DNA of 64,000 nucleotides from Teratosphaeria epicoccoides (Eukaryota; Ascomycota; Dothideomycetes; Mycosphaerellales; Teratosphaeriaceae): contig JADDMT010000075.1 of NCBI GenBank assembly GCA_021401465.1, positions 89,772-153,771 of the forward strand. The letters run 5' to 3'. Below are positions 23,029-35,662 of this stretch, one piece after another. The notes under the pieces are model-generated. The model worked only from the letters and a program-made list of their open reading frames with translations, was not told the origin of the DNA and made no database searches. A program made the translations under genes and the position numbers. Within the stretch, counting starts at the first letter, position 1. Each line of letters begins with the position of its first letter.

Positions 23029-24004
23029 GGATGCCGGTCAGCGAGGCTTTGGTCAATCAAGGGTCATTTGACATACTTTGAAGACTGATAGCTGAGCAAG
23101 TAGTCCTGGCTTAGCGATTTAACACCGCCGCCAGCGTACCATCGCTCACAGGGGTCCCCGTGTAAGAGCCAGTCTGCGCGGTCGATCAATTACCGTGGAA
23201 TCGGGAAGCGCTGTGTTTGCATCGTGCTCGAGAATGGCGTAAGGCTGGCCGCTACCGTGACTGAAGTGTCAAGATGCGCGTTTTGTAGACCGTTGGTCGC
23301 GGCCTTAGCCTCGCCTGACTGTTCATGAGGCTATGGGTTCCGCTGGTGCGCAAGAATTGACCAATCTGTCACACGACGAAACGAACCGCTGTATTCGTGT
23401 GCTCAAACCCATTCCTCTGCGGTCGACCAATGCACACATGGGGTTGATCTGCCATGTTGTCCCTAGTTATTCCAGAACTGGAAGGAGCACTCCTTGCATC
23501 ACATGAAGCCTTGTACCTCGCCAAGACAGTTCTGACAGCTCTTCATACAATAGCTACCACCGCCAGTCCCCTACGCATGCTTGCATTGGGCTACTCTTGC
23601 TCCCTTGCACGCTCTAGCACCTTTTCCAGTTTGCCGCCTTCATTCTCCAACGTTGCTGTTGCTACGACGCTTTGCCGTATTCTCGATCGGGTGTTCATCG
23701 ATCGTTCTGCCGCAGTCATACAGTGTGTCCCACGCCTCTCAAGAGATGAAGAAGAGCCCAAGATGCAAGGACAATTTGAGACGAAGGATGTCAGCGTGTG
23801 GTCCGGAGAGGCAGCAGTATCATTCGTCGCCGTTATGATCAACAAATAAGCTCGGCCATAGCGTGTTTCAAGCCATGCTTATCGACACGTGCGTGCGCGA
23901 ACCTTTCACGATGCTTCCTTCGAGCCAGGCACATTCTAGCGAAGCCGGCTGCTCAATTCTGCAGCACGCAAAAGGTGCTGGACAGCAGAAAGAACCCTGC
24001 GATC
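23029..24004. other. Intergenic; one doubtful ORF
   Basis: An open frame of 131 codons at 23454-23849 (+) has no recognisable domain and is not clearly a gene. Otherwise this is the upstream region of the DeSI-like gene. Confidence 0.4.
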
Positions 24005-24784
24005 ATGGCGCCCAGCTCATCTGCCTCCAGAACTCAACCGAAGCATTCCCACACCACCTCTCAGGCCCTCGAGAAGACCGAAATATCCATCAACGTCTAC
24101 GATCTCCTGCCCGTAAGCCTCCTATTGTGGCACCAGTCCCGACCCACAGAACCGCTGACCTGACCTTCAGCTCAGCCCTCCCGCCTCTCCAACATCCTGT
24201 GGACCATCGGAACCTCTCTCCTCCACTCCGGCCTCGTGATAGCCCGCGCGCACGAGTATGCGTATGGCGGACACAACATCCCGCGCAAGACTGGCGTCTA
24301 TGCCACACCACCCCTACTCACGCCACCGGGCTCAACCTTTCGGGCCACAATTCTCCAAGGATTCACATACCTATCTCAGGCTGAGATCCAACACGTGATA
24401 CACCAAGTCTCGCAGGAGTTTCCGGGGACGAATTACAATCTTTTGACGAATAATTGCAATCACTTCACGTCAGCTCTATGTCAACGTTTGACAGGCAAAC
24501 CGGCGCCAGCGTGGCTGAACAGGGCGGCGGGGATTGGGCTTAGTCTGCCCTGCATTGTGCCCAGAGAGTGGATCGATCCGCCGGATTGTGAGACAGCGGA
24601 GGGCGAACTGGTTGATGAAGAGGAGGCTGAGGTAGCGGAGACGAGTGCGATGCTAGGGCGTAGAAGGGAAAGATTGGAGAGAGGGGCCACGCCGCCGGCG
24701 CGGGTGGTGAGCGTGAAAGATAAGGACAGTAGCGGCAGGGAGATACCGGTGGCTGAGAGAGCACCTGTTCCTTCGAGGAAGTGA
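24005..24784 (+). CDS. PPPDE (DeSI-type) desumoylating/deubiquitinating isopeptidase
   Basis: Exon 24005-24112, intron 24113-24175 and exon 24176-24784 give about 238 residues. The acceptor at 24175 is chosen over the one five bases earlier because it yields the family sequence YDLLPPSRLSNILW. The PPPDE domain spans about residues 28-155. The likely catalytic pair is His53 (LLHSGLVI) and Cys130 (LLTNNCNHFTSAL), with EYAYGGH following the histidine as in DeSI-2-type proteins. These papain-fold thiol peptidases remove SUMO or ubiquitin from substrates. The C-terminal 80 residues are charged and look disordered. No targeting signal is evident. Confidence 0.9.
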
Positions 24785-25157
24785 GTTCTGCGGCTGCTCG
24801 CAGGACTGGCCAGGGGCTTTGTACGAGGACATTTTGCTGTGCACATGAAGATTGAGATACCCACCAGCGAGCATGATACATTGAGATGCTCATAGTTGTA
24901 TTTATCTTTGGAAAGTGTATCGCTTCGTTGCGCTCTATCCAAGACCATCGCGCGGCTTTGTGCTCGGCAGCACTGCCAATCGCGCCAAAGGGTATCATGC
25001 ATAGGTCTTGGTTCCAGGACCAGATCCCGATTCATTCCTCCAACCCCTCGCTCGATGCTTCTGCACTCATGCCTGCTGCTGACTCCTTACAGTGCCATGC
25101 AATGCGATGCTATCCTGCGGTAAAGGTAGAAATAAGGCAACTCAACAATGCTCCGAG
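24785..25157. other. Convergent 3' intergenic region
   Basis: This 373-bp stretch separates the convergent 3' ends of the isopeptidase and sirtuin genes. No further gene or repeat is seen. Confidence 0.5.
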
Positions 25158-27298
25158 TCACGCGCCCATGCTCCCGAACTTTCTCTTATGCCCAGGAGCC
25201 GGGTTCTCGGCTGCCACAGCTAAGTTCGGAAATAAAACAGGCGTCTTGCTCGGACTTGTATTGACTCTTGCATCACTGTTGCTGACACTGCTCAGTGTAT
25301 CTGATGCATTCGAAACATTCCTCAATCCACTCGGGGACTTGGCCGGACTCATCAAGACCTTCTGCGCGTTGCTCCTAGCATCCTCTGCGGCTGTCTTCGT
25401 TGCGGGAAAATGCTGACTTTGCAACAGGCTGCTCTTCTTTGGCTGCGCTGCCTGCTCTGCCTTCGCGACAGCCGTCTTGGCCTTCATCGCGGCTTTGGCT
25501 TTGGAAACTGCAGGCTTGACGAACCTGACGTTGCTTCTCTTCTGCGTCTTTGCTCTGTTGCTGGTCTTCGATTTGACTGCAACGGACTTTTGCAGTGCGA
25601 CGTTCTTGGCCTTGGCAGCATTCAGGAGTGCGTCTGTGACGTTGCTGACCTTGGCCGATGTGCTCCGCGGAGAGGAGCCTCGTCTTGACTTGCTAGGCGT
25701 CAGCATGCCGTCAGCGACAGTGATCGAGTCGCCGTCCGTCTCGATGCTCTCGTAAATCGACGGCTTTCGAGCCGAAAGCGGGCTCCAGCTCCCAGGCCGC
25801 AAGCTCTCCGGATCCTTGACTGGTGTGGCACCAGGCTTCGGCGGCCGAAAGCTGTTGTTGATGTGCGCCGAAGACGGGAGCTGGGCCAGCGCAGCAGCGG
25901 TCAGCGGGCACTTCGACTTCGAAGAACCCGGTAGATGTGGCTGAAGTTTGCGACTTGCGGCCTTCTGCGCATCCTCTTCGCTGACTTCGCTGAACTCATC
26001 GCGCACCGGCTCCTCATACCACTTCCCCATAGCCGCTCGCCTTGCCACCTCGTCGCAGCTGCTCTGCACAATGATGTCGAAGCAGTTGTTGAATTGCTTG
26101 AAGGTAGGCGGCAAGTCCTGATTGATCCAGATTGCGAGACCTCCATCCTTTCTGTCCCGCACCGTCGCGCACATTTCCTGGACGATCCTCTGCACTCCCG
26201 GCACCTTCAGCGTTGTACCTACCACGATCACTGCATCCGGTCTTCGTTTCAGGTCGTGACTGGTGCACGAGCCGATCGCGGCGGCGTCCGGATGCTGTTC
26301 ATTGTAAAGAACCATGCGCGGTCGCATTCTGCCAACGCCGTGGCTCCGCTTGCCGTCAAGGTTTGTGCGGATATGATTAACTGCCTCACACTCGGGGCAT
26401 GCAGGAGGCAAGGCACCAGCGTGTGCGAATAGTTCTGCGTCAAAGTCCGCCAGATGATGGCACTTTGAACACACCATCTTCTCCAGGCTGCCGTGAAGCT
26501 GTACTGTCGATGGCCATTTCCCTTGTTCATCCTTGGTGAAAGGAATACGCGTCGCCAACGGCTCCAATCCAGTGTCCAGCGCGTCGACGTTCTGTGAGTA
26601 CAACCGTAGAAGACGTCCTTCCTTGGCAATAGTGGCCAACATGTGGTGGAAAGCGGTGGGCTTGGCGTCCTTGGTCGAACGTGACAATGAGGTGACCATG
26701 CTGTGGAAAAGTGATGTCGACGTGTCATCCTTGTACACGGACGCGTCGAATAGGTCTTTTCCTGACCCCTTGATCTTGTGTTCTTCCTTGAGAGTCCTGA
26801 ATAGACCATCAGGTGACCGGAAATCCGGGACTGTTGTGATCGTCAGCGAAGTCAACAGATTGCGCCCGTAGCGTCTAGCTTACTCCCTGCCGAGACACTC
26901 ATGCCCGCGCCTGCAATGACAACAATCTTCTGTCGCTTGTGCAATACTTGCAGTAATCTATCCAGTTCCTCCTGCTGATCTGGGTCTACACTTCCTGACC
27001 GCAAGTCCAGGTGTTCGGTGGTGCGCTCCTTGGGGTCGCGCGATGTCCGTCGCCGTTTGGCAGGCGGTGGGCCATCCTTGTCGAAATCCATGCCATGGGG
27101 CGTAGGAGAGCCGTTCTGCGACGACTCGGGCGAGGGGTATGGTGCGTTGCGTGGAGGTAATAGCGGAAATGCCATGCTACTCGGCGGCTCGGGTGATGAT
27201 GCGGGACTGCTGAGTGGTGATGAGGGAACGGAAGAAAGGGGCGAAGATGAAGGTGCCGGGAAGCGGGAGTCATCTTCTGTTGTTTCCAGCGCAGCCAT
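25158..27298 (-). CDS. hst4: Sirtuin, Hst3/Hst4-like NAD-dependent histone deacetylase
   Basis: Complement of exon 26884-27298 and exon 25158-26830, with a GT-AG intron of 53 bp, gives about 695 residues. The first 110 residues are Ser/Pro-rich. The sirtuin core runs from about 118 to 395: GAGMSVSAG (130-138) binds NAD, IPDFRS (139-144) is rebuilt exactly across the intron, SQNVD (217-221) and catalytic His251 (QLHGS) follow. A zinc site is made by Cys259, Cys262, Cys283 and Cys286, and GTTLKVPG closes the NAD pocket. The long basic, Ala/Lys/Ser-rich C-terminus and the VSAG form point to the Hst3/Hst4 branch, whose known members deacetylate histone H3 Lys56 in the nucleus. The start at 27298 is used because the frame further upstream has no ATG. 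It is divergent from MED16. Confidence 0.9.
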
Positions 27299-27935
27299 TG
27301 TGGATGGCGGGCAGGTGCTGCGCAGTATGTGTTGTCGGTGGAAGGAGCGGCGCGCTGGATCGCGAGGTCGATTCACTGCGGCGTCTGTGTTGGCATCGCT
27401 GGTTCCGTATTAGAGTCGGCTACGTTTTGTCGTGTATACATGTAACAGTGTGCGCGCCCGTTCAACGCGTCTTCGCGCGATGGAGATGTCGCGTGAAAGA
27501 AGGAGGCTGGAAAGGCATCATGCAAGTGTGGGCAGGTGCCCGACGTCTGTGGAGTGGAGCTTGCCGAAAATGAAAAATCAAAACAATCCTCCGACCAACT
27601 CCGCGACAGCGCATACGTGTACGACGAGCTGAGATCACATACCACGCCTCGATTTCTAGGTCATCTGACCACCAAACAACAAAGGCTCGCGGGCAGTCTT
27701 TCAGTCAAAACTCACAGAAAGGCGAGGAGCACATATACGCAAGCGGGTTCCGCATGCCGGCACTGCCTCCGCACCATCTCCTTTCCCTCGTACGTCGCAT
27801 TGAGCGCCTGGCGGTGGTATGACATAGTCGCCAGCGCGCAGCCAGCGTGCAGTGCGCGGGTCCTCTCGTGCTTACCGCGAAGCCTGCCCGATTCTGCTTG
27901 CTCACACAGCGGCCCCGGACCTCAATCGGGCGAAA

Positions 27936-30887
27936 ATGGACAGCAATGCCGCAATGGACGACTCAGCGCCCATTCCCGATGACCTCATGGACAACATGGT
28001 CGAGTCAAACATGGACGACCTTTTTGGCGATGCCTCCGACAACCTCAACATCACTGTCTCTTTACCGCCCATTCCATTGCCAGCACCGCTGGTCATGCGC
28101 ATCTCCCAAATGCAGCGGACGAGCTGTTGCACGTGAGTCGCCATGCCCTCTGCTTTATATTTTCAGGCAGAATAGAGCAGGTAAGTAACGCGGTCTCTCT
28201 TGACAGGAAGCTCGCGTGGTCCAATACTGGCGTAATCGCTTGTATCTCTACCAATGGCAGGAAAATCTCCTTCTTTGTCCTTTCTCGTGACCAGAAGACA
28301 GGCCAGTATGTGTTGTCGAAAGAATCCAAATATCCAATCCACGCCGAGGGTGGCAGAATTTTTCAGCACGTGCAGTTCAACAGCATTGGTCTGGACATGG
28401 TCGCTTTTGATTTACAAGGTGGTCCGCACTTCTACTCTATCTCTGGTACCCTCAATCGAATGCAGCCGAACTCGATCGACCCAGTGGAATTCGCGGATGA
28501 TAGAGATGATTTGGATAGGGTTGTAGGCTGTACGTGGTTGAGGTTGTTTCCTATGGAATTTCAGGTATTTTGAATGCTCTCCCTTACTAGTCCAAGTAAA
28601 TGACACAACCAAGCGGTGCTAACCTTTTGCATTGCAGACAGTATACATCACTCCAGCTGTGCGAGCAGAGAACGGCTACTGGAATGCCGCTGCTAGGACC
28701 GGCAGCCTGAATGTACCCACGATACACCATCCAGATCAGCGGCGGCATTCACTGCTATGCGTGACGACCAGCAGAAGGCTTACTTTGATACATCACAATG
28801 AGTCCGCAGGTTTCAAGACATCTTCGGTAGATTTAGACCCCGCTGGCCCGAGCGACGATCTCATTACGCATGCAGCATTTGGGGAAAGAGACGACCATAT
28901 GATCCTGGCTATTTACGACACTTCGCAACAAATGAAAGCTTACAAGGTCTCGATCAATTGGAACGCCGCGCAACCGAGCAGGAATGTGCCGATAAGCGTC
29001 AGTCCCGTGCTGGAAGTCGCATATTGGAGTATTGCAGAACATGCTGGGCCTCAGCACTTCGACCTTGCACGGTTGTCAACATTGCAAGTTCTCGCCACAC
29101 CTCCTGCACATTCCGAAATGGGTGCAGCTACGACGACTATCGTGGCTGTCTTTACGCATACGCCGTCACCCTTGGCAAGTACTCAGGCCCAGCAAGACAC
29201 TTACAGCATCATTGCTCGATGGTCTGTCGAGCTCACTGTACCTATCCTCCACCCGGCGTTCACAAAACTTAAGCCAAACGGACCAGCATCTGTACTCAGT
29301 GCAGTCTCGATTTTGAGACGTGAAGAAGACATCTATACATCGAAAATTGTCCTCTCCGTTGACCTACGATACCTCAATACGCTTGTTTTGATTACGGCGA
29401 GCGACGGGACAATTGAATTTCGAGATCGAGTCACGTGGGCGACCATTGATAATGACATCGATACCGACATAGTGTCCAGTCTCGCGCAGAGCGGATTTTC
29501 CCACCCTAGCGCTGGAGGGCACTATGCCCATGTCGCGGCTAGTCCAGATGGGAGCCATGTTGCCTTCGTCGGGTCGAGTGGCAAGCTAGAGACCAGCGCC
29601 ATGATCTTCCCGCATGGGTGGACACCATTATCCGACGGACTGGCTAATACCAAGCCGTTTGTTGAAGCCGCAGTAGTGTGTCTAGCCAGGCAATACTCCT
29701 TTCTCAGCGCTTCAAATACCGCCACGGACGAGACCTTGGCACTTCTGCCACCAAATTTAGACAAAGACATGAAAAGTCTGTTCGCGAAGACGGTTCTCAA
29801 GACTCTCTGCCGCACTATCGAATTCTCCATGCTGGACGCGCCACGCCAAGGTCATCTCGCGCTCAGAGAATCGGTCAACTTGGCTCGTCCGATGAGCGCG
29901 CTGCTGGTACTAGGCGCGCAGCTCAATCCGACCAAGAGTAGCATAACCAAACGAGACTTCAGCGCTCAATTTGCATACGTATTTCTCAACATTCGCCAGA
30001 TCGGCATGGCTGTGTACCCGACACTCACTCCCTTGCTCGCAAAGCCTGCTCAATTCCCTGGCGGGCAGGATGCCCAGCTGACGAGAGCTGCGATCGAGAC
30101 ACCGAGCTTGGCACGTCCAATCAGATGGATTTATGAGCTCCTAGCTTGCATACTGGACGCTTTGACGGATGTTAAAAGAGACCTACAAAAGGGTAAAGGG
30201 AGCGGCAAAGCAGCCAAGGCAGCATTCGAAGTCTTGACGGCAGAGTCAGGCACTCCAGCCCTGCATTTACTTTTGTGCAGCTCCACGCGAAGCATGTTGG
30301 CATGCTTGCTCCGACAATACCTTCCCGGCTACATGGCACTGATGCAGAAGGTCAAAGACTCGCCCTCGATCAGGAGTCTGGCCGATCGGCAGGCATTGCT
30401 GGACCTCTACGAGTTTGCAAAAAACTTTCCATGCAAGCTACCAGTCCTCATCGAATTCTTTGCAGGGTGGGACGCAGCCGTTCGCAATGCATACACACAA
30501 GGCAAGGTGGACGAAAGTAGAAGGGTAGATATTGAACTTGGCATCATCACCGAAGGCTTGATACCAGAGGAACTGGTCTCGGCACTTGATAGGCTGTTCG
30601 AACCAGAGACCGGCATTCTGGCAAAGCTGGAGAATGGCACATATATGGACAGGCTGTACTTTCTGGACACTTCCTGGCTTGGAATCTCTGGCGTGCCTGC
30701 GGCTGATGGGAAGAGGTACGATGCTGTGAGGAAGACTGTGATGCGAAATGGAATTGCGAGACGGGTCTGCAGGCGCTGCGGAGCGGAGATGGAGGACGTG
30801 ACGGCTGACGATGTGAAGACGATGCCAATGTGGTTCCAAGTGGCTCAAAGGCATTGCTTTTGCGCAGATTATTGGTGGGTTGAGTAG
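27936..30887 (+). CDS. MED16: Mediator complex subunit 16 (Med16/Sin4)
   Basis: Exons 27936-28132, 28207-28564 and 28638-30887 (GT-AG introns of 74 and 73 bp) join to about 934 residues. The N-terminus is acidic, followed by KLAWSNTGVIACIS and further beta-rich segments of the WD40-like propeller that characterises Med16. The C-terminal third is helical and ends with RRCGAEMEDVTA...FQVAQRHCFCADYWWVE, the Cys-rich tail of fungal Med16. Med16 sits in the Mediator tail module and relays activator signals to RNA polymerase II. The intergenic gap to the divergent sirtuin gene is 637 bp. Both code for transcription-related nuclear proteins, so shared control is possible but not shown. Confidence 0.88.
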
Positions 30888-31120
30888 CCCGAAAATGCTG
30901 GACCTGTGCTTTTACACATATGTAACTTATTGTCTATTGAAGCTGATTTTAGGCAGTCTCACGGAGCACGTGAGCTATCAAGCTGCATGATGAAAGCCGA
31001 TTTACGCCTTACACCACTCAGCTTGCCTTGAGTCGAAACAGGTGCTCGAACGCCATTGATTGCCAGCTTCGTGCCGACTTTGGCGGCAGCACAGAGTGTG
31101 GCCTGCGACTCTTCAAGATC

Positions 31121-32330
31121 ATGGCAACCGACATCTACGAGCCTCGCGCTACTGGCGCCGCAATGTGCAGGGTCCTCGAACTGCACCCTGGTCATGGTGA
31201 TGAGGCTGTACGAGGCTCACTGAAGCTATTTCGGATCGTGTCTTTGAAGGCCTGTCGTACCTTTGGGGCGATCGCAACGGGCAAGGAGAGTCTACTCGTC
31301 CAGGGATTGGAGATGTTGACTTTGCCTCGCACGATTCTTGATCGAAGGATCAAGCTTAAGCCAGAGGAGGTACAGGAGATTCAAAGCGCTATTTCTACAA
31401 CCCCGACTTAAATAGATACGCAGCAATATACGTTGTGGTAGAGCTTGAGCAACAGTCGGCGACGGAATTGCCGCACCCACGCGATCATGTGCATTTGTCT
31501 GCTTGTGTTCTTGAACGGCGACGGCTCTGATCCTCGAAGTGCTGAGACCTGATTATGCTTTGGATGGACGACAAACGTACAGAAAGATATCACGTGGATT
31601 CCTAGAGCGAGAACGCTCTCTGGAAATGCATGGATTCTGCGAGCTCAACCCTATTATTCCCGATTGGAGTCCGTCGTGGGTGCCAGGTTGGCACAATCAG
31701 CTCCCGGCTTTCGACCCGTTTGACTTCGATCACACGAGTTTGAACACATTTGCGGACGCCAGGGTAGCTTCACACGAGATTCTAGATGCGAAAGGCGTCC
31801 ATTCTGCGACAACCACCGACGTTGAATCAATCAAGCTCAGCTCGCGGGACACAGGAGAAGCAGCGGCACCAGAGTTCCGAACGCTGTACAACAGGCTCGG
31901 TAGCAACTTTTTCAGCGTTGTGGTGCACAATGTCAATCCGATGAGCGCTTCCAATCACCACGTTGGGCACAACGACAGAGGGAAGTGCACAACTGCTCAG
32001 CTTGAAGCCATCCTTGCCGAAGTGCTTAGTGGCGACTATGCAGCAGCAGGACTAGACTCGACAGAAAAGCCTGAGATTGAAAGAGCGCCCTACGACGAGC
32101 TCAGGCTACACGCGCAGTACTCTGGCCGCGGACGCTCGATAGGGGAAATTGATGCTAGCCGATATGTCCTGGCGGGTGCTCAATGCCAGCCGGCTGATGT
32201 GCTCGCTGTGCTGCTGCGTTTGACAACGCCGAATATCTTGCATTCTGTTGGAGACGGGCATTACATTATTGTTGGGACAGCGTCAGCTCATGGGTACATT
32301 ACAGCGAGGGATTGTGGATGTATTGCCTGA
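31121..32330 (+). pseudogene. Relic of a HET-type (heterokaryon incompatibility) gene
   Basis: Two open frames flank a degenerate centre. The first (ATG 31121 to 31411) begins YEPRATGAAMCRVLELHPG followed by GDEAVRGSLK. This resembles the N-terminal stretch of fungal HET proteins (YxPL...RxLxLxPG...DxxxxCxL). The second (31539-32330, 263 codons) contains IPDWSPSWVPGW, like the LPSWVPDW motif. It also has a C-terminal pattern of AxxxPADVLAVLLRLTTPNIL then GDGHYIIVGTASAHG, like the end of HET proteins. The diagnostic middle (YEALSYxWG and the first half of the HET domain) is missing. It is most simply a deleted, decayed copy. HET proteins mediate non-self recognition and cell death in fungi; this copy should be inactive. 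Confidence 0.5.
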
Positions 32331-33787
32331 AGGATGTAGCATTGTCAAGAGCGTTGAGGCGGACAGGAGATACTCATACGGCTTTCTAAATGCTGGTACA
32401 GGAGCCGTGACGAGTGTGGACCCAAGAATAGATCGGAGACATTGTGGACGTACAGACGAGTTATATCTGGCACAGCATGAAGCCTGCCTCAACACATCAC
32501 AGCTGGTGTTAGGCGGACAATCAGCACGGTGCCGCAGAAAACATCTCACGTTGTCAAGACAATCGCCTCCTGGATGTCCTCACAGCAGAGAGGCCTGGCT
32601 TGGTGCCTGTCAACCAGTTTGCTCGTGTGGCTTCCGGAGCTCCACCCCTTCCACTCATCGGTCATACTAGCCTACGTCTAGCGCTGCTTCCTGAGAATTC
32701 GCACCATGGTTCAGGCAGCGTCGATGATGGCTGGTCCACAAGCGCCGCATCATGTCGTGGCGGGATCTAGCCGGAGCTCTCTCTTATTGGCCTGAAGGAC
32801 TGAGGTAGGCCGACGCTGCATAGAGCTGATATAGCGATTTCGGTGCGTTGATTCCTTCCACCATCATCAGATTACGGAGCTTCAACTACTCGAAGACGTC
32901 GCCAGTTTCTCCGTCGATCAGGCTGTCCGGAATGCTAAGCACTACCGCAACGACAGCTTGCTTGTCCTCAATCCACGTCCGCGTCGCCTCGAGCAGTTTC
33001 GAGACCATTGAAGCAGTTACAGAAGTCTCTGGAGTAGGCGTACGTCCAGCAACTTTACTAACAAGCCCTTGTGTTCTAGACTTGACGTACTGTAGTGATT
33101 CCCACTAAGTGGATTTGGGCCGGTCGCCAAGATCCGCATTAGAACGATGTAGGACGCACCACCATTAGTCAAAGCAAAGTCGCCCCACCGACACGGAGCT
33201 GAATCGCAACCAGCTTGTGTCCCATAGCTCGCGTTGCAATGATCACGTTACCCGTGACTCATCACCGACGCAGAGCCTATGCCAGGTACTCGAAGCGCAT
33301 CAATGCTTGGACACGTCTTGCGCTTAGGTGAAGGACATGGACGATAGGACTCTCCAATCTCGTATGGGTTTGATGTTGAGCTGGACTCTGCTGGTTGTAC
33401 GCCGCTGCCTTCCCTGGGCAGAGACAGTAGCGACAATGATGTGAGGAGCAGCCGAGCGGCCGAATCAGCACACCGAGCAAAGAGTCGTGATCGAGCGGAA
33501 CGGACTGGGGTCGTCCGCATTCGTGGAGGGATCTGTTGAGTTGTGGCTGGTCAGAAGCGCTGGAGCGGCTAGTTGAAGAGGGCTGGGACGCTGAAGTGAG
33601 GCGCCGCAAAGGAGTATCGTGGCACCCTTGCTGTGCCGCACGAGCGCCGTCAGGGTATGCATTATTTGATGTCCCGGGCCTCGACTTTCACTTTGGACTT
33701 GTATGAATTGGTTCTGGCCTGCGGTCTCGCGTAACATCGTAGATGGACTTCTGATACCACTATTCTGTCGATGGTCATAATTACCTC
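32331..33787. other. Intergenic, nothing supported
   Basis: About 1.5 kb between the HET relic and the PI-PLC gene. Short frames on both strands (for example 33465-33848 minus) show no conserved motif. Confidence 0.45.
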
Positions 33788-35263
33788 TTACCGCCACCCA
33801 ATGCCTCTCTGCCTTAGCAGCAGCCTGCTGTTCATGCCAATAATACACCTAATAAGATCCCAATCTCCATTCTTTCCACACCAATCTGTAACCACAATTC
33901 CCACCCCACCATCACCATTGAATTCCTGCCCGGGCGCATCAACTCCTTTATCGCCAACCCCGTGCTTCTCACAAAGAAAACTGACGGTAGCCGGGTTGAT
34001 CTTCGCCGCAATGTTCTCCGGCCAGCATCCTGTCTTCCAAAAATTTGAGGCGGATAGGAAATTCAGGAATAGTGGTCCAGGCGGCACAGGGTTTGTGCTA
34101 TCAGTCGTGACGCCTGGGACAGGGTTCACGATGGCAGCGCACAGCTCAAAGTGATCGCAGCAGTACTTGATTTTCTTTTCAATGTTCTCCGTCTCAAGCA
34201 CCTCGTAGAAGTCCTGCACACACACATCGCCGGCTGTGCAATTTGCGGTGTTGTCGGCCCAATTCTCGGCATTCAGCCCCCAACCTCTACCTTCCCACTC
34301 GCCCTTCAGCCGATCATCATTTGCGAAACGCCGCATCAGGACGATCTTGCCACGTGCTTCGCCAAGGGTAGGGACGCGGGGTTGGGTCCACCACTCCTGT
34401 GGGTTGGTATAGTGGTCTTTCAGAATCATCGACAATTGCTGGTCGGTGGCGTTGCCGGTACCTTCGCGTTTGAGGCTCATGATGAGAGTCTCGGAAGGAT
34501 TCTCCCTGAGCCAATCTTTGACTGTATTGTAGAGGTCGCGGAACTTCTTGGGACCGGTAAGGGAGATGGGAAAGACGGCGTGAACGAGGTTCAGGCCGTC
34601 ACTTCCACACTTCTCGGGCTCAGTTGGCTGGACGCGGATATCGAAGAAGCGGACTCCATTCTCCAGTTGTTCTCGAGGAGACACAGCCTGACAGCGGACG
34701 GAAGGTAGGGCTTTATGATGGGTAGGGCTGTTGTGCGTGCCCGGAATGCTGAGTGCACTCAACGGCGTTTCGTCTTTGAACTCTTTCATCCATGTCTTCC
34801 GGTTCGTGCTTTCGAACAGCGTCAAGAATTGTCGTTCGGCGAAGTATATGGCAGTGTATACATGTTTCGGGTCCGGTGTCAGCGCAGTCAAGACTTGACT
34901 CGCAGGACTCGGTGTAGGAGCGTCTATCCTCCATCTCCCACCCCCATCGCCCTCAAATGTCAGCCTCAAGATGTCCGTAGGGCTGCGCTCGGTGGATTTG
35001 ATGTCTGTCTGGTGGGTCGTGAATGGTTCCATACGGAGTTCGACATCTTGCTTGGTGAAGCTCTGTGCTTTTCCACCCAACTGAAGGTTCGTGGGTGACG
35101 ATGCGTTGAGGTTTATAGCTTTCGTGAAGTTAGCGGTGACATTGGAAAGCGAGAAGCCAGCATTGGGAGGAAAGTCTTTGGTATTCGGGGCTTCATAGCG
35201 CTCGACAACTTTGACTGTGAGAGGCTGCGCGGTAAGGTTGCGGATCGTGAGGGGAGCTGACAT
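33788..35263 (-). CDS. PI-PLC X-domain phosphodiesterase, single exon
   Basis: An uninterrupted 491-codon frame. After an N-terminal beta-rich region of about 150 residues (SAPLTIRNLTAQPLTVKVVE), the PLC-X barrel begins near residue 165. It has LSIPGTHNSPTHH (first catalytic His), LENGVRFFDIRV, LVHAVFPI (second His) and SETLIMSLKREG, the order seen in bacterial-type phosphatidylinositol-specific phospholipase C. The family cleaves phosphoinositides or GPI-type lipids to cyclic inositol phosphates without calcium. The C-terminal part holds several cysteines (VQDFYEVLETEN to CWPENIAAK). No signal peptide or transmembrane helix is visible, so it may act inside the cell. Exact substrate and biological role are unknown. 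Confidence 0.85.
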   Translation of the reverse strand: MSAPLTIRNLTAQPLTVKVVERYEAPNTKDFPPNAGFSLSNVTANFTKAINLNASSPTNLQLGGKAQSFTKQDVELRMEPFTTHQTDIKSTERSPTDILRLTFEGDGGGRWRIDAPTPSPASQVLTALTPDPKHVYTAIYFAERQFLTLFESTNRKTWMKEFKDETPLSALSIPGTHNSPTHHKALPSVRCQAVSPREQLENGVRFFDIRVQPTEPEKCGSDGLNLVHAVFPISLTGPKKFRDLYNTVKDWLRENPSETLIMSLKREGTGNATDQQLSMILKDHYTNPQEWWTQPRVPTLGEARGKIVLMRRFANDDRLKGEWEGRGWGLNAENWADNTANCTAGDVCVQDFYEVLETENIEKKIKYCCDHFELCAAIVNPVPGVTTDSTNPVPPGPLFLNFLSASNFWKTGCWPENIAAKINPATVSFLCEKHGVGDKGVDAPGQEFNGDGGVGIVVTDWCGKNGDWDLIRCIIGMNSRLLLRQRGIGWR

Positions 35264-35662
35264 ATTGGCGGTCGTGAACTCAGTGACTACGCTCCTCTAC
35301 GGGGAGACATACGAGACGTGGAAGAAGTACGTACTTCGGGAGAAGAAGCACGAGAAACAGCAAAAGCTTCAGAGCAGCAACTGATCTGCAGCGTCAATAC
35401 CGCCCTAATCGGGCGGTTTCTCTGAGGCTTGTTTGGGACAATTTGATCATCTTGCCGTTGGCTCATGCTACTGGACTATGCTACAGGCCATGCTATTTTG
35501 ATGCTCTTCGGTGCCTTTCCGGCGTCCATTGCTTGACTACTGTGCGAGTGGTTCCCGGCACGACATCACTATATCACCTGCAGGTCCTCCTATGCCCACA
35601 TGAGCAAACGCTGCATTGACCACACCTCGACAGCACTTCCATTGAAACCTCGTCAGATTGTC
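35264..35662. other. Upstream region of the PI-PLC gene
   Basis: About 400 bp with no gene. It presumably contains the promoter of the minus-strand PI-PLC gene and, if that gene is real, of the small plus-strand frame at 35663. Confidence 0.4.

Noticed and set aside
23454..23849. 131-codon ORF upstream of the isopeptidase
   Set aside because: No recognisable motif and no supporting promoter or intron signals.
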